A stretch of DNA of 64,000 nt from Palsa-360 sp963719875 (GTDB lineage Bacteria > Acidobacteriota > Terriglobia > Acidiferrales > UBA7541), in contig CAVRDJ010000002.1 of NCBI GenBank assembly GCA_963719875.1, positions 2,480,001-2,544,000 of the forward strand. The letters run 5' to 3'. Positions 29,192-36,637 of the stretch are shown here, piece by piece; the first letter of the stretch is position 1; every line of letters begins with the position of its first letter. Position numbers and translations under genes: made by a program. The notes under the pieces are model-generated. The model ran no database searches. It saw only the letters and a list, made by a program, of their open reading frames with translations, and was not told where the DNA came from.

Positions 29192-30157
29192 ATGTTCGAT
29201 CTGCGTTCCAAGGCGCGCCAGCGGCTGCTCGTTTTTTACTTCACGAATCCCACGGCTCGGCACCATCTGCGGGACTTAGCGGAGCGGCTGGATATTGATG
29301 CGTCGAATCTATCGAAGGAGTTGCGGCGACTGGAGGCCGGCGGCTTATTTCGTTCCGACGTGAGCGGCCGCCAGAAGTATTTTCAACTCAACCGCAGGTA
29401 CGCACTATTTGATGAGGTGCGTGGCATCGTAACGAAAACCATTGGCGCCGTGCCCCTGATTGCACAATCCTTCAAAAAACTTGAGGGAATACGCGAGGCG
29501 TACCTGTACGGTTCCTTCGCGCGGCACCAGCAGGATGCATCCAGCGACATCGATGTGCTCGTGATTGGCGCCCCGCGTGAGGAAGCCTTAGCGGAAGCTG
29601 TCCGAAAGCTCGAGCGCCATCTCGGAAGAGAAATCAACTACACGGTTTTGACCCCAAAAGAATTTGAGTCCCGCCGCGCCCGGAAGGATCCGTTCCTCGA
29701 AGACGTTCTGGCACAATCGGCGCGTCGAGATCCTGGGTGCCGCGTGAAAAAACTAAGGGCTCAAAGAGTCGACTGGGGGCAAATCGAACGCTTCCTACTG
29801 AGTGCCGAGAAAAAGCTGGCCTTAGCCAAAATGATTCTTGCGTTCGACGAAGAGGCCTGTCTCCAGCAAGCTTATGAAGCGATGCTAAAGGCCTCCCTGG
29901 GCTTCATGCTGAGCTACGGTTTCCGTGCAAGAAGCCAACTTGGCCATCATATCGCGATTATCGAATTCGTCCGGGCGCGGATCGACAAAAAACATGCCGG
30001 CTTAATCAGCGTATTCGACCGGCTCCGCCGGAAACGGAATACGGCTCTTTACGACGACACCGGTTTGGTATCCCACCATGACGCCGAACAAGCTCTCGAG
30101 TCCGCCAGCCACTATCTGAAGGTCATCCGAAATGATATCAGCGCGCGGAAACCTTAA
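29192..30157 (+). CDS. Single-chain winged-HTH / minimal nucleotidyltransferase / HEPN protein
   Basis: 321-residue three-part protein. Residues about 6-70 form a winged helix (ARHHLRDLAERLDIDASNLS, then KELRRLEAGGLFRS and the QKYFQLN wing). Residues about 85-160 are a pol-beta/MNT nucleotidyltransferase with GS (107-108) and the metal pair DID (119-121) in YGSFARHQQDASSDIDVLV. Residues about 193-316 are a helical HEPN-like domain with RRKRNTALYDD (279-289), which keeps the R-x-x-x-N/Y type end motif rather than a clear RxxxxH. HEPN-MNT pairs are usually two genes acting as toxin and antitoxin by AMPylation. Here one chain holds both, plus its own DNA-binding part. The ATG is very close to the palindrome, so the mRNA may be leaderless. 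Confidence 0.8.
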   Translation: MFDLRSKARQRLLVFYFTNPTARHHLRDLAERLDIDASNLSKELRRLEAGGLFRSDVSGRQKYFQLNRRYALFDEVRGIVTKTIGAVPLIAQSFKKLEGIREAYLYGSFARHQQDASSDIDVLVIGAPREEALAEAVRKLERHLGREINYTVLTPKEFESRRARKDPFLEDVLAQSARRDPGCRVKKLRAQRVDWGQIERFLLSAEKKLALAKMILAFDEEACLQQAYEAMLKASLGFMLSYGFRARSQLGHHIAIIEFVRARIDKKHAGLISVFDRLRRKRNTALYDDTGLVSHHDAEQALESASHYLKVIRNDISARKP

Positions 30158-30275
30158 TCGTTCATGGTGTCCGGGGTGCATTTGAGATGCCTCACAGTCC
30201 CACATCTTTGATTGCTCGCCGCACAATAGAACCCAGGAATCCGAGGAGCGTGGCCGGCTCACGCTAATGCGGACG

Positions 30276-30284
30276 TGATATACT
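30276..30284 (+). promoter_or_regulatory. Extended -10 promoter for the ferredoxin leader
   Basis: TGATATACT, the same nonamer as at 8098 and 11917. It would start a leader of about 118 bases before the ferredoxin ATG. No good -35 box is seen. Confidence 0.45.
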
Positions 30285-30297
30285 TTTTGCCGGGAAG

Positions 30298-30378
30298 AAA
30301 CCAGCTTGTGCCGCCGCCGGTTTGGTGATATAAACCGATACTTTCCATGCAAATGTAAGTCGGTTTTTGCTTTTTTAA
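30298..30378 (+). promoter_or_regulatory. Attenuator-like leader with competing stems
   Basis: Four short segments alternate: AAACC (30298-30302), CGGTTT (30318-30323), AAACCG (30332-30337) and TCGGTTT (30360-30366). Segments 2 and 3 can form a 6-bp hairpin, or 3 and 4 can form a 7-bp stem followed by TTGCTTTTTT. The choices are exclusive, as in transcription attenuation. No ligand-binding class is recognised. Confidence 0.4.
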
Positions 30379-30408
30379 GCAATAGATATCCTTGGAAGGA
30401 GAGTCACG

Positions 30409-30675
30409 ATGGCGTACGTAATCGCTGAGCCCTGTATCGGAACCAAGGACACCGCATGCGTCGACGTCTGCCCGGTCGATTGCATCCATCCTCGGAAAGA
30501 CGAACCCAAATTCGAGTCCGAGCCGCAACTCTATATCAGCCCCGTGGAATGCATTGACTGTGGCGCCTGTGTCCCGGTCTGTCCGGTGACGGCGATTTTT
30601 GCTTTGGAAGATTTGCCGGAGAAGTGGGCTAACTTTACGCCGATTAACGCGGACTGGTACACCAAGCAAGGCTGA
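30409..30675 (+). CDS. Ferredoxin, 7Fe/8Fe type
   Basis: 88-residue low-potential electron carrier. The first half holds C-x7-C-x3-CP-x2-C (CIGTKDTACVDVCPVDC), the layout seen in FdxA-type [3Fe-4S]/[4Fe-4S] ferredoxins. The second half holds a classic CIDCGACVPVCP [4Fe-4S] site. GGAAGGAGAG upstream of the ATG is a strong ribosome site. The leader carries an attenuator-like fold. A type III polyketide synthase follows about 265 bases later; whether the ferredoxin serves it is unknown. Confidence 0.93.
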   Translation: MAYVIAEPCIGTKDTACVDVCPVDCIHPRKDEPKFESEPQLYISPVECIDCGACVPVCPVTAIFALEDLPEKWANFTPINADWYTKQG

Positions 30676-30939
30676 TCCAGGCCGTCCGAAAACGACAACT
30701 TTTCCGATTGGGTTTTCGCGCGGCGTCGCCTTTGTGCAAGAAGGGCGCCGCATTTTTTTGGGAAGGCAGATCGCGTCCTGGCTCACACTTGAAGGGGCGG
30801 CTGGATTGCGAGCCTGATTCATTTTCTCAAGCGCCTGCTGGTAAGAATCTTCGTCTCACCACGGTAGTTGGAAACCTGGCACCGGGTATCTCTTACTCCG
30901 AGAATTCCCAACCGGAGCCGGAGTCAGAGGAGCCTCACA

Positions 30940-32088
30940 TTGTCTTCCATGCGAACGCCAAAATCTGTAGAGGTAGAAGAAGCCCTGGCAAGCCGCCAAG
31001 ACCCGCAAACCAAGATCAAAAATAAAATCGTATCTGCCGTAGCCACCATCGCGGGGACCGCGACAGCCGTACCGCCGTATGTGTTATCGCGTGAAATCGT
31101 GAAGAGCCGCATCGGCGAGGTTTTTTCGCTGGACGGCGCAAGGCTGGATGCCATTCGCGAAGTGATCGACAATTCCGCGATCGATCAGCGGTACAGCGTG
31201 TTTCCCCCGGACTATACGATTGAGCCCCGCCCGCTCAGGCAGATCAACGCGGAGTATCAGGAAAAGTCCGTCGAACTGGGCCTTCAGGTGGCCGAGCGGG
31301 CGCTGGCGCAAGCCGATATGAAGCCCACCGACGTGGACCTGCTTAGTACGGTATCCTGCACAGGCGTCATGATCCCTTCACTGGATGCCCATCTGGCCAC
31401 AATTATGGGATTTCGCCCGGATGTGCGGCGGCTCCCCATCACGGAACTGGGCTGCGCGGCAGGCGCCGCGGGCCTCGCGCACACCTGGGAATATCTCTCC
31501 GCGTTTCCGGATCGCACGGCCCTATTGATCTCGGTGGAGATTCCCACTCTCACTTTTCAACGTAAGGACTTTTCCCAGGCCAACTTGATTTCGGCCGTGC
31601 TGTTCGGGGATGGCGCGGCTGGGGTGGTTGTCACGGGGCGCGAAGCGCCCGGACCGCGCATCTTGGCGTCCGAGTGTTTTCTGTTTCCCGATTCGCTTGC
31701 CGCGATGGGTTTCGATCTGCGCGATTCCGGCTTCCATATCGTTCTTTCCAAGGACGTGCCCGAGCTCATCCGGGATCGGGTCAAGGATCTGGCGGATGGT
31801 TTCCTGGCGCGCCAGGGCTTGCGGCGCGATGATATTTCCGCGTTTCTCCTTCATCCGGGCGGGCAAAAGCTGTTGTCCTTCATGCAGGAGGAATTGGGCT
31901 TGGACCGCTCCGACACGGAAATTTCCTGGGACATCTTGCGCCGGTACGGCAATCTTTCCAGCGCCAGCGTTCTATTCATTCTGAACGAATGGCTGGTTCA
32001 AAAAGAAATGCCGTCGGGGAGTTACGGCCTTTTGATGGCGTTCGGGCCGGGATTCACGGCGGAGATGCTCCTGCTGCAATGGCCATGA
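30940..32088 (+). CDS. Type III polyketide synthase (alkylpyrone/alkylresorcinol type)
   Basis: 382-residue chalcone-synthase-like homodimeric enzyme that condenses fatty acyl-CoA with malonyl-CoA to alkylpyrones or alkylresorcinols. With the TTG start at 30940 (AGAGGA upstream; ATG at 30949 is an alternative) the triad is Cys172 in TELGCAAGAAG, His305 in FLLHPGGQK and Asn338 in RYGNLSSASV. The GDGAAG and FGPGFTAE motifs are also present. The next gene overlaps its stop and encodes a methyltransferase of the ICMT family, the same pair as bpsA-bpsB of Bacillus subtilis, where the product is O-methylated. The exact chain length and product are not predictable here. Confidence 0.92.
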   Translation: MSSMRTPKSVEVEEALASRQDPQTKIKNKIVSAVATIAGTATAVPPYVLSREIVKSRIGEVFSLDGARLDAIREVIDNSAIDQRYSVFPPDYTIEPRPLRQINAEYQEKSVELGLQVAERALAQADMKPTDVDLLSTVSCTGVMIPSLDAHLATIMGFRPDVRRLPITELGCAAGAAGLAHTWEYLSAFPDRTALLISVEIPTLTFQRKDFSQANLISAVLFGDGAAGVVVTGREAPGPRILASECFLFPDSLAAMGFDLRDSGFHIVLSKDVPELIRDRVKDLADGFLARQGLRRDDISAFLLHPGGQKLLSFMQEELGLDRSDTEISWDILRRYGNLSSASVLFILNEWLVQKEMPSGSYGLLMAFGPGFTAEMLLLQWP

Positions 32089-32687
32089 CGTATGCGTATC
32101 TCTCTCTGCTCGTGCTCGTTGGGATCGGGCGGCTCGCGGAATTAGGGATTTCGCGCCGCAACCAGCGGCAACTCGAAAAGCAAGGTGTTCGCAAGATTCC
32201 CGAACCGCATTTTCGTTGGATGGTGTTTTTGCACGGCGGAGTCCTTGTGTGCGCGGGCGCCGAAGTTCTGATTCTGCATCGTCCCTGGATTCCGGCACTG
32301 GCCATTCCGATGGCTGGGCTGTTCGTTCTGGCGAATCTTCTCCGCTGGTGGGTGATCCGGACACTGGCGGGGCACTGGAACGTCGAGGTAATGGAATCCT
32401 CGCGCGTAGGAGTAGTGAGTTCAGGGCCGTACCGCTGGGTGCGCCACCCGAATTATGTGGCCGTGGTGATTGAGATATTTTCCCTGCCCATGATCCACAC
32501 GGCGTGGATCACGGCCGTTGTGGGGACACTGGGAGATCTGGAAATCTTGCGGCGCAGGCTAAGAGTCGAAGACGGCTTTCTAATGTCGAACCCTGCCTAT
32601 CGCCTGGCCATGGGCGGAAAGCCCAGATTCTTGCCCCGAGTATTCAAGCGCCGTTCGAGTGTGCCCGGAGAAGAACGCGCCGCTTGA
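32079..32687 (+). CDS. Isoprenylcysteine carboxyl methyltransferase-family membrane methyltransferase
   Basis: 202-residue membrane protein with several helices (AYLSLLVLVGIGRLAELGIS, VFLHGGVLVCAGAEVLIL, ALAIPMAGLFVLANLLRWW, VAVVIEIFSLPMIHTAW) and the SAM-binding GPYRWVRHPNYVAVVIE motif of the ICMT/PEMT family, with a second motif RRRLRVEDGFL. It starts within the end of the PKS gene (10-base overlap), so expression is coupled. By analogy with BpsB it probably methylates the alkylpyrone made by the preceding enzyme. Confidence 0.9.
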   Translation: MAMTYAYLSLLVLVGIGRLAELGISRRNQRQLEKQGVRKIPEPHFRWMVFLHGGVLVCAGAEVLILHRPWIPALAIPMAGLFVLANLLRWWVIRTLAGHWNVEVMESSRVGVVSSGPYRWVRHPNYVAVVIEIFSLPMIHTAWITAVVGTLGDLEILRRRLRVEDGFLMSNPAYRLAMGGKPRFLPRVFKRRSSVPGEERAA

Positions 32688-32690
32688 ATC

Positions 32691-32765
32691 CTGGGAACGC
32701 CAATCTCCCGATTGGCGCGGCGCAAAATTGGAGCAACCCGCCAATCGGGAGATTGGCGTTCCCAG
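32691..32765. repeat. Family B inverted repeat (copy B3)
   Basis: CTGGGAACGCCAATCTCCCG (32691-32710), continuing ATTGGCG, pairs with CGCCAATCGGGAGATTGGCG and TTCCCAG around a loop of about 22 bases. It is the best-paired family B copy. It starts 3 bases after the methyltransferase stop and lies between convergent genes. Confidence 0.9.
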
Positions 32766-32785
32766 GCGTCGTAACAACCACGCGA

Positions 32786-33166
32786 TTAATGGGAGGGCCG
32801 CTTCGCGCCGTGCCGCCCGATTCGCGGAGGTTTCCTGCTTTCTGGAATTTCTCCGGCGTCGAGAGCGGTGAGCCATCCGCGGACGGCTTCGCGAAGCGCC
32901 TCAATTTCAAGCCCGCCATGGACTTCCGGGAAGCGATCGAGTTTCAGCAGCCCTGCCTGGAGCAAGTTTCGGGTCCCCAGTAAGTTAGAGCGGGAAAAGT
33001 GGTGAAACGCCGCGGCGACCTGAATCAGGCCCTGGAGGAACATTTTGTCCGGGTCCGGCGTCTCGAGCCACACTTCTTCCCAATGCTCGTGGGCATCGTA
33101 GAAATGGGAGGAATTGAAAGCTTCAAGTCCTTTTTGATACAGCCGATCTTTTTCCTGCGAATCCAT
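32786..33166 (-). CDS. DUF309 family protein
   Basis: 126-residue all-helical protein from the ATG at 33166 (earlier in-frame starts exist up to 33214). It has the DUF309 signature YQKGLEAFNSSHFYDAHEHW, EEVW and KMFLQGLIQVAAAFHHF, with the HExW and His residues that could bind metal. Function of the family is not established. It stands alone on the minus strand between a family B repeat and the divergent GH57 gene. Confidence 0.85.
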   Translation of the reverse strand: MDSQEKDRLYQKGLEAFNSSHFYDAHEHWEEVWLETPDPDKMFLQGLIQVAAAFHHFSRSNLLGTRNLLQAGLLKLDRFPEVHGGLEIEALREAVRGWLTALDAGEIPESRKPPRIGRHGAKRPSH

Positions 33167-33350
33167 GCTCGTTTTTGGACTCTGAGTCATCTCCACCGGC
33201 GAGTACGGCATCATAGCAGAGGCTTGACGATGCTGCCCGGGAGGAACGCCGGTGTTGCAGTTCCTAATGGAGAGAATCGTGCATTTGAATTTCTCCGTTC
33301 GTCACTACCCGCGCTATTATGGATAGCCTGCGCGGCCGCGAGGTTCTTGC

Positions 33351-35525
33351 TTGCCGAAATTCAACTTGGTTCTGCTCATTCACGCGCACCAGCCGGTCGG
33401 GAACTTTGACGACGTAATGGAACGCACCTATGAGCGTTCGTACTTGCCCTTTGTGGAGTGCGTGGCGCGCCATCCGCGCGTGCGTTTAGGGCTGCACTAT
33501 TCCGGCCCGCTGCTCGAATGGATGGCAGAAAAGCATCCCGAGTACATCCGGCGCGTTGGCGCGCTGGTAGCCCGCGGCCAGGTGGAGATGGTGGGCGGCG
33601 GATTTTACGAGCCGATCCTGATCGCGATTCCATACGAAGACCGAATCGAGCAGATTCGGCGTTTGAGTCATTTTATCGAAGATCATTTTGGGAGACGGCC
33701 TAAGGGCGCGTGGCTCGCGGAACGTGTGTGGGAGCCTCAGCTGCCTGCCGTGTTGGCCGAAGCCGGAGTGGAATACACGCTGGTCGACGATAGCCACTTT
33801 CTGGCGGCGGGGCGCGAGGTTCCGGAACTGTTCGGCTATTACATCGCCGAAGAATGTGGCAGCACGGTGAAAGTGATTCCCGGTCTGCAGGAGCTCCGTT
33901 ACTTGCTCCCCTTTGGCAGCGTCGAAGATTCCGTCGCATTCCTTCGCCGGTCTGCGAGCGATCATCCGGGCGCAATGGCGTGCATGGGCGACGACATGGA
34001 AAAATTTGGGGCCTGGCCGGACACGTATGAACACTGCTACCGCGACGGCTGGCTGGACCGTTTCTTCAGCGCCATGGATGCCAATCACGAGTGGCTGGAG
34101 ATGGTCCCGCCGGGCGAAGCCCTGGTGACGCACAGGCCGCTGGGCCGCGTGGACTTGCCGACGGCGTCGTACACCGAGATGATGGAATGGGTATTGCCCA
34201 CTTCGGTACGACAGAAATTTCATACGCTTCTCGACGAATTTTCGGGCCGGCCAGATGTGCGGCGATTCCTGCGCGGCGGATTCTGGCGCGGATTTTTCAG
34301 CAAGTATGCGGAATCGAATCTCCTGCACAAGAAGATGCTGCGAGTTTCGTCGAAACTGGGGAGTGACGACGGGAAGGGCTCGAGAAAAGGCTCCAAAGGA
34401 GCGCTGCTGCGCGCCAAGGCAACCACGCACCTGATGCGGGCGCAATGCAATGACGCCTACTGGCATGGAATTTTCGGCGGGCTCTATGCCCCGCATTTGA
34501 GGACGGAATTGTGGCGAGAGCTGATTCGCGCCGAGACGATTGCCGACTCCCTCCATCACGGCGCAGAGCCCTATCAGGCGATCACGCAACTCGATTTCGA
34601 CGCGGACGGCAGAGAAGAGATCGAAATTACTGCGCCCAAGTTCGCGGCCCTGATCAAGCCATCCGACGGGGGCACGCTGGCTGTCCTGGATTTTCGCCCG
34701 AGCGCGGTGACGCTGATCAATTCGCTCCAGCGGCGCGTCGAGGCCTACCATTCCAAATTACAGAATGCGGCCCAGTTCGCCGCCAAAGTCGCCTCGATCC
34801 ACGAGCAGACACTCACCAAGGAACCGGGGCTCGAAAAGCGGCTGAAATACGATCGCTGGGCGCGGAACGCATTCCGGCTCCTGCTTTTTGCGCCAGGGAA
34901 AACTCACGAGGACTTTGAAGCCCTGCGTCTCCAAGAGAGCGCCGCGTTTGCGGGAGGGGAATACCAGGTCGAACAGGCGACCGCGGAAAAGATTCAGTTG
35001 AGGATAGAGGCGCCACTGCGTCAGGTGATTGCGGGGGTGGATTCGGATTGCCTCCTGCGCGCAGCGAAAATATTGCGATTCGAGAATAACGAAAAAGGTT
35101 TTGACGTTCGTTGCCAGATCGATCTTGCGCGGAAAGCGTCCGCGCCTCCGGTCCCCGGCTCCAGCGATCCCGCGCAATTCGTCGTGGGATTGGAGATGGT
35201 GGTTAATCTTCTGGCGCCCAACGTGCCGGACCGCTATATCGAATTTGCGGGTGAGCGGAAACCTTTGGAGTGGAGCGGAGTGGTCGAAGGGCCGTGCGTG
35301 CGTCTCGCGGATGAATGGCAAGACGTGGCCGTGGAGTTCGAAGCGCGCGGCGCATGCCACTTGTGGGTCTCGCCGATCGAGACGGTTTCAGAATCCGAAG
35401 GAGGGTTTGAACGCGTCTACCAGGGATCGCAAATTCTGGGGGTGTGGAATGTGACGCTCGGTCCCGCGGAACCTTGGAGCGCCGAAGTGGTTTTGCATGT
35501 AATGGCAGCGCGAGGCGACCAGTAG
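33351..35525 (+). CDS. Glycoside hydrolase family 57 alpha-glucan enzyme
   Basis: 724-residue GH57 enzyme, similar in layout to 4-alpha-glucanotransferase/alpha-amylase of this family, acting on glycogen-type glucans in the cytoplasm (no signal peptide). The N-terminal barrel has HAHQPVGNFDD (11-21), GQVEMVGGGFYEP (77-88), WLAERVWEP with Glu124 as candidate nucleophile (121-129) and GDDMEKFGAWP with the candidate acid Asp. After the helical region with NDAYWHGIFGGLYAPHLR comes a C-terminal beta-sandwich (about 400-724). Start is TTG 33351 and the stop TAG is supplied by the first bases of a family A repeat. Confidence 0.92.
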   Translation: MPKFNLVLLIHAHQPVGNFDDVMERTYERSYLPFVECVARHPRVRLGLHYSGPLLEWMAEKHPEYIRRVGALVARGQVEMVGGGFYEPILIAIPYEDRIEQIRRLSHFIEDHFGRRPKGAWLAERVWEPQLPAVLAEAGVEYTLVDDSHFLAAGREVPELFGYYIAEECGSTVKVIPGLQELRYLLPFGSVEDSVAFLRRSASDHPGAMACMGDDMEKFGAWPDTYEHCYRDGWLDRFFSAMDANHEWLEMVPPGEALVTHRPLGRVDLPTASYTEMMEWVLPTSVRQKFHTLLDEFSGRPDVRRFLRGGFWRGFFSKYAESNLLHKKMLRVSSKLGSDDGKGSRKGSKGALLRAKATTHLMRAQCNDAYWHGIFGGLYAPHLRTELWRELIRAETIADSLHHGAEPYQAITQLDFDADGREEIEITAPKFAALIKPSDGGTLAVLDFRPSAVTLINSLQRRVEAYHSKLQNAAQFAAKVASIHEQTLTKEPGLEKRLKYDRWARNAFRLLLFAPGKTHEDFEALRLQESAAFAGGEYQVEQATAEKIQLRIEAPLRQVIAGVDSDCLLRAAKILRFENNEKGFDVRCQIDLARKASAPPVPGSSDPAQFVVGLEMVVNLLAPNVPDRYIEFAGERKPLEWSGVVEGPCVRLADEWQDVAVEFEARGACHLWVSPIETVSESEGGFERVYQGSQILGVWNVTLGPAEPWSAEVVLHVMAARGDQ

Positions 35526-35594
35526 CGCGGGCTTCAGCCTGCGGGGGTTGGTCCAGGCAAGGACTAACCCCCGCAGGCTGAAGCCCGCGCTACT
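35521..35594. repeat. Family A inverted repeat (copy A3)
   Basis: GTAGCGCGGGCTTCAGCCTG and its complement CAGGCTGAAGCCCGCGCTAC frame a short loop. Its TAG (35523-35525) is the stop codon of the GH57 gene, and egtD ends 6 bases beyond the other side. Confidence 0.92.
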
Positions 35595-35599
35595 TGGCG

Positions 35600-36568
35600 T
35601 CACTCCGCCAGCAGCAGGCTTTCTGCGAAGGGCCACTCCGTGTCAATCCACTGCGAGTCGCAACGAAAGCCGTTGCGCTGCGCCATGGCTGAAATATCCT
35701 CGGCGCGGTATTTATGCGAGCTTTCCGTCCAGATGGTTTCATCTTTCAAGAAAGAGACGCTGCACCGCGCGCGGGGAATTGTGACGGTCTGATTGCGCAT
35801 CGAGCGCAAATGCATTTCGACGCGCTCATACGGGATGTTATAGCGCGCTTCGTGGCGGAAGGCCTTGAGGTCGAAATCCCCAGCGAGTTCGCGGTTGATG
35901 CGCGCGAGAAGGTTCAGATTGAACGCGGCGGTGACTCCGAGGGGATCGTCGTAAGCGGCGAGCAATTGCGGGAGCGGTTTTTCCAGATCCGTGCCGAGGA
36001 GGAGCGCATCGCCGGGAAACAGGATGCGTCGAACCTCCGTTAGAAAACGCTCGGCAGCGTCACGATCGAAATTGCCGATCGTGCTCCCGAGAAACAGCAC
36101 GAGCAGATGATCATTCTCATTGCGGCGGGCCGCGGCAGCCAGCAGACCGTCCAGATAAGGCCGCTCAAATCCGACGATGCTGATGCATTCGATCTGGCCC
36201 AGTTCGCTTTCACAGCGGGCCAGCGCCGTGGGCGAAATTTCAATCGGGCAGTAGGTCGTCCACTGGCGCTGCGCAAGCGCTTCCAGAAGCCAGCGAGTCT
36301 TCTTGCCGCTGCCGCTCCCCAGTTCCGCCACCAGGACCTGCGGCTTCAGGCGAGAGACGATGTCCGCGGCATGGCGTCGCAAGAGCCGCTCGTCGGCGCG
36401 CGTCAAACCATATTCGGGCAGCACGCTGACCACTTCAAATAATGCCGAGCCAATTTCGTCATAGAGATATTTGGAGGGGAGCTCTTTCTGGCCGGGGCGG
36501 AGCAATCCGGCGCGCACATCTCCGGCAAGATCAGGGCTCGAATGTTGAGCGATCACCGCAGTAGCCAT
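35600..36568 (-). CDS. egtD: L-histidine N-alpha-methyltransferase (ergothioneine)
   Basis: 322-residue SAM-dependent enzyme that trimethylates histidine to hercynine, the first step to ergothioneine. The ATG at 36568 follows CGAGGA. Key motifs: LPSKYLYDEIGSALFE, VAELGSGSGKKTRWLLEAL (SAM site), PIEISPTAL, LVLFLGSTIGNFDRDAA, and AAFNLNLLARINRELAGDFD, which holds residues that bind histidine. It is 69 bases downstream of egtB on the same strand. Together they are the minimal set for sulfoxide formation. Confidence 0.95.
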   Translation of the reverse strand: MATAVIAQHSSPDLAGDVRAGLLRPGQKELPSKYLYDEIGSALFEVVSVLPEYGLTRADERLLRRHAADIVSRLKPQVLVAELGSGSGKKTRWLLEALAQRQWTTYCPIEISPTALARCESELGQIECISIVGFERPYLDGLLAAAARRNENDHLLVLFLGSTIGNFDRDAAERFLTEVRRILFPGDALLLGTDLEKPLPQLLAAYDDPLGVTAAFNLNLLARINRELAGDFDLKAFRHEARYNIPYERVEMHLRSMRNQTVTIPRARCSVSFLKDETIWTESSHKYRAEDISAMAQRNGFRCDSQWIDTEWPFAESLLLAE

Positions 36569-36637
36569 GTCGTGTCCTCGATTCTGGTCTGCCGTAGGGG
36601 CATCCGCCTCAGCGGATCGGGCCCCCACGCGTTGGCG

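Noticed and set aside
33486..34751. 421-codon open frame on the minus strand
   Set aside because: It is antisense to the GH57 gene, whose motifs and length are secure. Low complexity and no recognisable domain.
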